DNA of 46,260 bases from Bradyrhizobium manausense (lineage in GTDB: Bacteria > Pseudomonadota > Alphaproteobacteria > Rhizobiales > Xanthobacteraceae): the NCBI RefSeq assembly GCF_018129685.1, contig NZ_JAFCLG010000032.1:1-46260 (forward strand), read 5' to 3'. Below are positions 40,614 to 46,260 of this stretch, in pieces. The notes beneath the pieces are model-generated. The model worked only from the letters and a program-made list of their open reading frames with translations. It had not been told where the DNA came from and made no database searches. The position numbers and the translations under genes were made by a program. Position 1 is the stretch's first letter. Every line of letters begins with the position of its first letter.

Positions 40614-42659
40614 TTGCCATGCTTGCCGCTCGGCTGTGCGGCGAATACTGTGTTGTTGTCCATTAGGGATCTTGCATCATTGTCATCAGCAATTTCAACG
40701 CCTGCAAAGCAAAGTTCGCGCGGCGCTTTCCAGATATTCGCGGCCGTCGGACTCGCCGCCGCGATTCTGCTGTCAATAGCCACATATTTCTCTGCGCTTT
40801 CGCAATACCCGACAGCCGACCAGATCACGACAATGAAACGCCTGGGCGCGTTTCTCTCCGATGTGAAGTCGATCCAGCTGAGTGACGGCTCTTTGATCTC
40901 CCAGTTGTTGATTGCATTTCCGGCGCAACGGCTGGACCAGGCGCTAGCTCATTCCTATCAACTCAATGACCTGATCGCCTGGGATATTCACTACACGCCG
41001 TTGCTGCCGTTTGCGACGATACAAGTCATCGTCGCGTTGGCGTTTCTTACTTATCTGGCGGCGCTTGTTGTCCGACTTTGGTCACCGTGCGGCTGGCGCC
41101 TGAATGCGTTCTTGCTTGCACTTCTCGTCATCATGAATTTTCCTATGCTTAAAGGCATTGCGAAGGTTCTGAAGTACGATATTCTTTCGACGCTGTTCGC
41201 CGTCATCGCCATCTTGCATTACGTTGGATATCGCGCGTTCGGGCGCAACGGCCCCGTTATTGTTGCGGCGTTTTGCGCGCTCGCCTATCTCGAAAAGGAT
41301 ACGACGCTCGCGATCACGCTTCTGATCTGCTGGGTTGAACTGCTGTTGACACCCTTCGTGGTGCCAACACTCGGGACGGCGGTAGCGTCAGCCGTGCGGT
41401 TTCTCTGCACCTTCGCGCTGACCTTTCTGATTGCGCTCGTGCTGCTGGTGCCGAAAATCTGGTTGAGTCCCAAGGCGCTGCTCTCGGCTTTCGCGAGCGC
41501 GCCATTGTATTTCGTCAACATCAAACCGTCTCTTGCGGTGTTCCTCGCCGGTCTTCTTGCGCTGGCCTATCTCGGGTTGCCGGCGGCCCGAAGGCGATGG
41601 CCGGCGCGCGTCCCGGCCAGCGCTCCAGCGTTGGCCGTCACCGTACTCTTTGCTGCTGTCTCGGTGCTCGTCTTTGCATTTGGCGCATCAGCAATATTGT
41701 TCCAGTCGAATGTTCTGTTCGATCCGACGATCGCCGGAAACGACATCGATATCGATGCGTTGCGCGCACAGTCGATCTATGTCGCAAGGCCAATCGCATA
41801 CAGCGCGATCACCACCATGGATCACAGCGCCGTGCTCCAGCACCTGAAGGTGTTCTGGAGCATGGTTCGTGCGATTTTCTACACCTTGCCGGAGATCACC
41901 CTGTTGATGATAGCAGGGGCGGCGCCATTGTTCGTGCTCGTTGCGCGAAAAGACCCATCCGTTGCAAAACGGCATGCGTTGCCGTTGTTTCTGGTGCTGC
42001 TGTTCCCGGTGGCAATGCTGGCCGCATACGCCCTGGCGGACCTGCCGTTCGAACCGAAGTATCTTGTTGTGGTGAGCTTGCTGCTGACGATCTTCGGTGT
42101 CTATTCAACTTTGCTCTGGCTCGACCATATCGCCGTTCCGGCGGCCGCAGCTGTGCAGCTGGCGGTCGCCCTACTAATGGCGCTGACTGCGGTGTCGGCG
42201 GCGCCGTCCTATCTGCGATATAAGAACCTGCTGCGTGATCGGCCGCTGGAGAATGCCGCAGCGTTGGATATGAATCGCTACATCTGGTGGACCTGGCCGG
42301 GATGGGGCGAGACCGCGTATCCGATCGGCCAATACATCGAAAAAAACGTCGCGGCGAGACCGGTGACGATCGCGTTTGACTACTGGGCTCCTTTCTACCA
42401 GGCGCCGGGCTTGAACTGGGTGTCGGCCGATTTCGCAAAATGCCAGTCAATGGATGATCTGAAGAACCGGCTGCAGGAGATGAAAGCGCAATCCGTTGAC
42501 TTTCAAATCATCAGCAAGAACATGAGTAATAGACAATGGTGCTTAAATGCCATTCTCAAAAAAATGAAAGACAGGGCCGTTTTTGTCGATCGCCAACAGG
42601 GGTTTGAGTACGGCTGGTTGTTCCGCTTTAGCGACGTTTTGGAAGCGTTTCCCCGCTAG
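40614..42659 (+). CDS. Large GT-C-like membrane protein, second candidate
   Basis: A 681-residue protein with about 12 hydrophobic segments in the first 480 residues and a soluble C-terminal region of about 130 residues ending in LFRFSDVLEAFPR. The topology fits a GT-C membrane glycosyltransferase or a related membrane protein. The typical early acidic pair is not obvious; a weaker ADQ lies in the first loop. TTG 40614 is chosen because GAGGG precedes it by 6 nt; GTG 40650 and TTG 40680 are alternatives, so the N-terminus is unsure. It follows the GT4 gene by 23 nt in the same direction, forming an operon from 38430. Confidence 0.6.
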   Translation: MPCLPLGCAANTVLLSIRDLASLSSAISTPAKQSSRGAFQIFAAVGLAAAILLSIATYFSALSQYPTADQITTMKRLGAFLSDVKSIQLSDGSLISQLLIAFPAQRLDQALAHSYQLNDLIAWDIHYTPLLPFATIQVIVALAFLTYLAALVVRLWSPCGWRLNAFLLALLVIMNFPMLKGIAKVLKYDILSTLFAVIAILHYVGYRAFGRNGPVIVAAFCALAYLEKDTTLAITLLICWVELLLTPFVVPTLGTAVASAVRFLCTFALTFLIALVLLVPKIWLSPKALLSAFASAPLYFVNIKPSLAVFLAGLLALAYLGLPAARRRWPARVPASAPALAVTVLFAAVSVLVFAFGASAILFQSNVLFDPTIAGNDIDIDALRAQSIYVARPIAYSAITTMDHSAVLQHLKVFWSMVRAIFYTLPEITLLMIAGAAPLFVLVARKDPSVAKRHALPLFLVLLFPVAMLAAYALADLPFEPKYLVVVSLLLTIFGVYSTLLWLDHIAVPAAAAVQLAVALLMALTAVSAAPSYLRYKNLLRDRPLENAAALDMNRYIWWTWPGWGETAYPIGQYIEKNVAARPVTIAFDYWAPFYQAPGLNWVSADFAKCQSMDDLKNRLQEMKAQSVDFQIISKNMSNRQWCLNAILKKMKDRAVFVDRQQGFEYGWLFRFSDVLEAFPR

Positions 42660-42741
42660 CCGAGATGCCCTCTTCGGCGCTGGCATCGACTCGTTGCGGC
42701 GCCATGCGGACGAGCTTGTTTGGGCAAAGTTAAACAGCAAA

Positions 42742-43182
42742 CTAGAATGTCTTTCCTGGTAGACAACCCGCTATACACGGCTCAGAACCGGAAGGTTGCT
42801 CTTCGAGCCTTTGAACAGGTATGTAGGTTTGCCGTTCGCACTCCTCTATGATGACCGGAAGTCTCGACCCCTTGTATTTATCGCCGTCGAAGAAGACGGC
42901 GTAAGGTGATTGCTGCTTCCCTGAAGACGAAGCCACCTCTCTAATACAGACAAAGGATGATCCTGGGCCGTGATCAGTCTTGCGCACATTGGACACTTCG
43001 AGCGGACCTGTAAAATGCGCACCATTGGCTGCTCGCGTTACTCCCATCCGTAGTGCATGATCCGTCAATGGATTTTCCGGAGGAGCCGCAGGCGGCGCAA
43101 CTGATGCGTCCGGCCAGATCGAACAGGCGGACAGAACAAAACAGAGCAGCGGAACAAAACGCATTGATGTAGTCATAGCCAT
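42742..43182 (-). CDS. Small lipoprotein of unknown function
   Basis: A protein of about 146 residues with an N-terminal export signal ending in a lipobox, FVLSAC, so it is probably anchored to a membrane by the cysteine. The mature part begins SIWPDASVAPPAAPPENP, a proline-rich linker, and continues with a small domain containing several cysteines (including CIREV, CERQTY and CIAGC). No family is recognised. Several ATGs (43182, 43176, 43164) could serve as starts. It lies between glycan genes and opposite to the GT-C-like gene, without a close partner. Confidence 0.5.
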   Translation of the reverse strand: MAMTTSMRFVPLLCFVLSACSIWPDASVAPPAAPPENPLTDHALRMGVTRAANGAHFTGPLEVSNVRKTDHGPGSSFVCIREVASSSGKQQSPYAVFFDGDKYKGSRLPVIIEECERQTYIPVQRLEEQPSGSEPCIAGCLPGKTF

Positions 43183-43509
43183 AAATAGGCGTCGTGATCG
43201 CTTGGGGCAAGCGCGCCGCATGCGTCCGCCAATCTCGTTAGAATTTCCCGCGCCATCGGCATGTGTCACTTCATCGATTGAAGGAACGCGACCTCCGCGT
43301 GGAGCATGAACGGAACCTGTTATCTCGTTCCGTCGTTAGAACGTCCCACCAGGCCCTCCACGAGCGCAATCTATTGAAACCATACTAGTTCTTTTCACGT
43401 CAACAGAGCCAGTGGAGCATGCAAACATGTTGATGTGCAGTTTGCCCTCGACAACATCGACAGTCTGCGACAACCGATGCATACAACAGACAGCCGACAT
43501 CCGGTACGT

Positions 43510-43941
43510 TTACGGCCAGCGCCGGCGTTGCGCTTCGTACGGGTCGTGGGCGCCTGGATCGGTCACCCGATAGACGCGTCCGTTCGTATTGGGGTCGGAA
43601 TTGTCGGAGGCTGAGAATACCAGCGCTGGCGGATCCTCGCTTGTCTGAAGGAAAATATACCGGCCGCCGCCCATTGCAGCGACTTCGGATCGCAAGGTGT
43701 GCGCTGGCCCGAGCGCCTTGCCATTCTCCGTCAGCTCAAGGGTCGCGCGGCGCGGGTCGTTGGGGACATCCCCTTTTGCCCCCGCAATCTTGTGATAAGC
43801 CACGTAAGCGTTTGGGCCAATCTTGGTGAAAGGTCTGCGCAGCACGTCGGCATTCAGCGATGGCTTGTACGTTGCGTCAAGGTACAGTGCGACTGGAAGG
43901 TACGCCGCGGTGGCTGCGAACGCCAGTATGATGGGTCTCAT
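43510..43941 (-). CDS. Small exported protein of unknown function
   Basis: A 143-residue protein with an N-terminal hydrophobic signal (MRPIILAFAATAAYLPVALY) and a mature part of about 120 residues that includes PFTKIGPNAYVAYHK and GGRYIFLQTSEDPPALVF. I recognise no family. AGGAGA lies about 10 nt before the start. The composition and third-base GC match real genes in the window, and the reverse-strand frames do not look better. It could be periplasmic and relate to polysaccharide secretion, but no sequence feature says so. Confidence 0.5.
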   Translation of the reverse strand: MRPIILAFAATAAYLPVALYLDATYKPSLNADVLRRPFTKIGPNAYVAYHKIAGAKGDVPNDPRRATLELTENGKALGPAHTLRSEVAAMGGGRYIFLQTSEDPPALVFSASDNSDPNTNGRVYRVTDPGAHDPYEAQRRRWP

Positions 43942-44037
43942 TCCGGTTGCGTCTCCTGCAAAGACTGTCAGGTCGAGCAGAGCTATACCTTCTGATCGTT
44001 GCTGTCTATTTTCTCCAGCCTAGAGCATTCTCAGGCT

Positions 44038-45240
44038 TCAACGACGCGGAGCCTGGTCGACTTCGTTCACGGCCTGGCGATAGCGGGCAAGGGCGATGTC
44101 TTCGCGATACTTCTCGGCGATGCCGGCCGCACGAACGCCCTTGTCCTTCGTGGCCTGACGATCGCCGGCCGCCTCGCGAATGGCGCGCGCGAGCTCGGCT
44201 GGATTTTCGGGAGGAACGACCCATCCGATTGCCGCTTCTCCGAGCACGAGCGCGCCTTCGGAATTGGCTTCCGAGGTGATCACGACAGGTCGCCCGACAG
44301 CCAGGATGTTGTAAAGGCGGCTGGGGATCGAGACACCGGCGATGTTCCGGCGATAGGGAATGACCCAGAGATCGGCCGCCGACAGAAATTCCTCGAGCTC
44401 GTCTTCGGGAACAGGCTTCAGGATGGTGACATTCTCGAGACGATCCTTGGCGTAGAGGTCATTGAGTGTGGCCCAGCCCACGCTCCATCCGGACAGGATG
44501 AAATGAATGTCTTTGCGGTCTCGCAACAGGCGGGCCGCTTCGAACACCGTGGCGGGATCGTGTGTGAAGCCGAGATTGCCGGACAGGCCGACGATGAACC
44601 TGGACGGATCCGGCGCCCGGAATCGGCTCGTCGGATCGATCTGTCGATAGCCGATCGGGGTCAGCGGCCAGTTTGGAATGTAGCGAAGCTGCTCCGCGGT
44701 CACGCCGCTATATTTTCCGATCAGCGGCGGCACGTCGCGACCGATCACGACGATCGCATCAAGCCGCCGGAACAAGAGCGTGTTGGCAAAGCGAATGAAG
44801 CGGACCGTGAGCGAGTTGGAGCGGACCATGCCGGCCGCCTCGAGCGCTTCCGGGTAAAGATCATATATCAAGAGCATGGTCTTTGCTCCGCGCAATCTGG
44901 CGGCGAGGAGCACGGTGTAGGGCAGAGTGAACGGGGTCGTGACGCAGAACACGATGTCGCCCGACCTTGCCCGCCGCAGGACCGAGAAGAACATCCGGAC
45001 TGCAAGCAGACAGATCGCCGCCGCGCGCTGGACGATCGCCGATTTGCGAGGATTCCAGTTCTTGATTTCAACGACCTCGGGCTTGCGGCCGATCGTGCGC
45101 GAGCCTGGTGTCGCCGAGATCACAACGAGCTGCCGATCCCTGGCGAGGCTCTCGGCGATCTTGCCGACATAGACTGCCGTCGTCGTCGTGTCGGGCGGAT
45201 AGAACTGGGCCGCGATGATCAGTTTTGCAGAGGTGGCCAT
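44038..45240 (-). CDS. GT4-family glycosyltransferase, WbuB-like
   Basis: A 400-residue GT-B enzyme beginning MATSAKLIIAAQFYPPDTT. The AQFYPP start, the LLIYDLYPEALEAAGMV stretch and GLSGNLGFTHDPATVFEAA in the C-terminal domain are typical of the WbuB-like branch of GT4, which includes fucosamine transferases. PSRLYNILAVGRPVVITSE (about 315-333) is the donor-binding region. ATG 45270 would add 10 residues and overlaps the upstream stop; ATG 45240 fits the family better. It follows the GDP-fucose synthase gene on the same strand, so it might transfer fucose or another deoxy sugar. Confidence 0.8.
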   Translation of the reverse strand: MATSAKLIIAAQFYPPDTTTTAVYVGKIAESLARDRQLVVISATPGSRTIGRKPEVVEIKNWNPRKSAIVQRAAAICLLAVRMFFSVLRRARSGDIVFCVTTPFTLPYTVLLAARLRGAKTMLLIYDLYPEALEAAGMVRSNSLTVRFIRFANTLLFRRLDAIVVIGRDVPPLIGKYSGVTAEQLRYIPNWPLTPIGYRQIDPTSRFRAPDPSRFIVGLSGNLGFTHDPATVFEAARLLRDRKDIHFILSGWSVGWATLNDLYAKDRLENVTILKPVPEDELEEFLSAADLWVIPYRRNIAGVSIPSRLYNILAVGRPVVITSEANSEGALVLGEAAIGWVVPPENPAELARAIREAAGDRQATKDKGVRAAGIAEKYREDIALARYRQAVNEVDQAPRR

Positions 45241-45262
45241 ATGCAGACGCGATCCTCGACCG

Positions 45263-46240
45263 TCAGGCATGCGGCTTATGGCCGTCTGCCTGGCTTTCCG
45301 CCTGATACGCCGCGTAGGCGCGCTTCAAGCCGTCGTGCAGCGAGGTCGTCGCGCGCCAGCCGAGCTTGTCGAGCCTGCTGACGTCGAGCAGCTTGCGCGG
45401 TGTACCGTCGGGGCGCGAGGTATCGAACGAGATCTCGCCGCGATAGCCGACGAGCTCGGCCACCATGAGCGCGAACTCGGCGATGGCGATGTCCTGGCCG
45501 GTCCCGATGTTGATGAGATCCGTGCCCGAGTAGGTCTTCATCAGGTGCACGCAGGCATCCGCCATGTCGTCGACATAGAGGAACTCGCGCCGCGGCGTGC
45601 CGGTGCCCCAGACCACGACATTCCTCGCGCCTGACAGTTTCGCTTCGTGGAAGCGCCGGATCAGCGCGGCGACGACGTGGCTCAGCTCGGGGTGGTAATT
45701 GTCGCCGGGGCCGTAGAGGTTGGTCGGCATCACGCTGATGAAATCGCTGCCATACTGGCTGCGATAGGCCTCCGCCATCTTGATGCCGGCGATCTTCGCA
45801 ATCGCATAGGGCTCGTTGGTCGGCTCCAGCGGGCCCGTGAGCATCGAGTCCTCGCGCAAGGGCTGTGGCGCCAGTTTTGGATAGATGCAGGACGAACCCA
45901 GAAACATCAGCTTCTCGGCGCCATTGAGGTGCGCGGCCTGGATCACGTTCGCAGCGATCGCGATGTTGTCGTAGATGAACTCGGCGCGCAGCGTGTTGTT
46001 GGCGACGATGCCGCCGACCTTGGCCGCAGCCATGAAGATCACCTGCGGCCGAACCCTGGCGAACCAGTCGAACACCTGGGCCTGGTTGCAGAGATCGACC
46101 TCGCGCCGCTCGGTCGTGACGAGCCTGACATCTTCCCGCGCCAGCCGGCGCAGAAGCGCGCTGCCGACCATGCCGCGATGGCCGGCGACGTAGACGCTCT
46201 TGCCCTTCAGCTCAAACGGTACGCTTGCCATTTGCGACAT
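45263..46240 (-). CDS. fcl: GDP-L-fucose synthase
   Basis: A 325-residue extended SDR that converts GDP-4-keto-6-deoxy-D-mannose to GDP-L-fucose with NADPH, by epimerisation at C3/C5 and reduction at C4. The cofactor motif VAGHRGMVG (18-26) is the distinctive GHxGMVGS form of this enzyme. The catalytic S116/S117, the adjacent C118, Y145 and K149 are present (LGSSCIYP and EPYAIAK). LYGPGDNYHPE follows, with the conserved His. The length is as expected. Its usual partner, GDP-mannose 4,6-dehydratase (gmd), is not in the window and may lie just beyond position 46260. Confidence 0.92.
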   Translation of the reverse strand: MSQMASVPFELKGKSVYVAGHRGMVGSALLRRLAREDVRLVTTERREVDLCNQAQVFDWFARVRPQVIFMAAAKVGGIVANNTLRAEFIYDNIAIAANVIQAAHLNGAEKLMFLGSSCIYPKLAPQPLREDSMLTGPLEPTNEPYAIAKIAGIKMAEAYRSQYGSDFISVMPTNLYGPGDNYHPELSHVVAALIRRFHEAKLSGARNVVVWGTGTPRREFLYVDDMADACVHLMKTYSGTDLINIGTGQDIAIAEFALMVAELVGYRGEISFDTSRPDGTPRKLLDVSRLDKLGWRATTSLHDGLKRAYAAYQAESQADGHKPHA

Positions 46241-46260
46241 CCCGCTTGGCCTCCGTCAGA

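Overview
This is a GC-rich window devoted almost entirely to making and exporting cell-surface polysaccharide. The organism looks like an alphaproteobacterium, most likely Bradyrhizobium or a close relative. Support for that is the high GC in third codon positions, frequent GTG/TTG starts with 4-nt ATGA/GTGA overlaps, and a GCATGATCCGGAAAA-type palindromic repeat (1846-1942) of the kind I associate with that group. The genus is an inference. I saw no rRNA, tRNA, CRISPR array, transposase or phage gene.

Layout. (1) 1-6169: the end of a CARDB-like exported protein, a Wzx-type flippase, a GT4 glycosyltransferase, a CgeB-like glycosyltransferase and a Wzy-like polymerase. (2) 6326-8955: a coupled dehydrogenase, N-acetyltransferase and aminotransferase trio (WlbABC/WbpBDE type) for a 2,3-diacetamido-2,3-dideoxy-hexuronic acid. 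(3) 9165-15794: LegB-like dehydratase, LegC-like aminotransferase, a KpsS-like candidate transferase, a second Wzx and a second Wzy-like protein. (4) 15797-18892: an NAD-dependent epimerase/reductase, an FkbM methyltransferase and a phytanoyl-CoA-dioxygenase-like enzyme. (5) 18981-24661: NeuC/LegG-, CMP-nonulosonate synthetase-, NeuB/LegI- and NeuD-like enzymes, a PtmE-like CBS-nucleotidyltransferase and a PtmA-like SDR. Segments 3 and 5 together give most of a legionaminic-type nonulosonic acid pathway, apparently using a nucleotide donor made by the PtmE homologue. (6) 24699-29341: a PP-loop sugar amidotransferase with its own HisH and HisF, a left-handed beta-helix transferase and a class III aminotransferase. 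This is a tailoring block probably able to turn an acetamido group into an acetamidino group. The HisF-like protein lacks the first catalytic aspartate of histidine-pathway HisF.

(7) 30034-33619: four tightly coupled genes (C-methyltransferase, cupin, 4-aminotransferase-like enzyme, N-methyltransferase) that read as a module for a C-branched, N-methylated amino sugar. No 4,6-dehydratase lies beside them. (8) 33629-42659: a methyltransferase, two GT-C-type membrane proteins, an LPG-synthase/UPF0104-like membrane protein, a VTT/DedA-like protein, an ArnC/DPM1-like GT2 and a GT4. This resembles a polyprenyl-phosphate-sugar system that decorates glycan on the periplasmic side. (9) 42742-46240: two small exported proteins of unknown function, a WbuB-like GT4 and GDP-L-fucose synthase.

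Together the genes can supply at least four unusual sugars (diacetamido-uronic acid, a legionaminic-type nonulosonate, a branched methylated amino sugar, fucose). They also provide two sets of Wzx/Wzy-like assembly proteins and many transferases. The least explained parts are the amidotransferase-HisH-HisF-acyltransferase-class III aminotransferase block and the branched-sugar operon.
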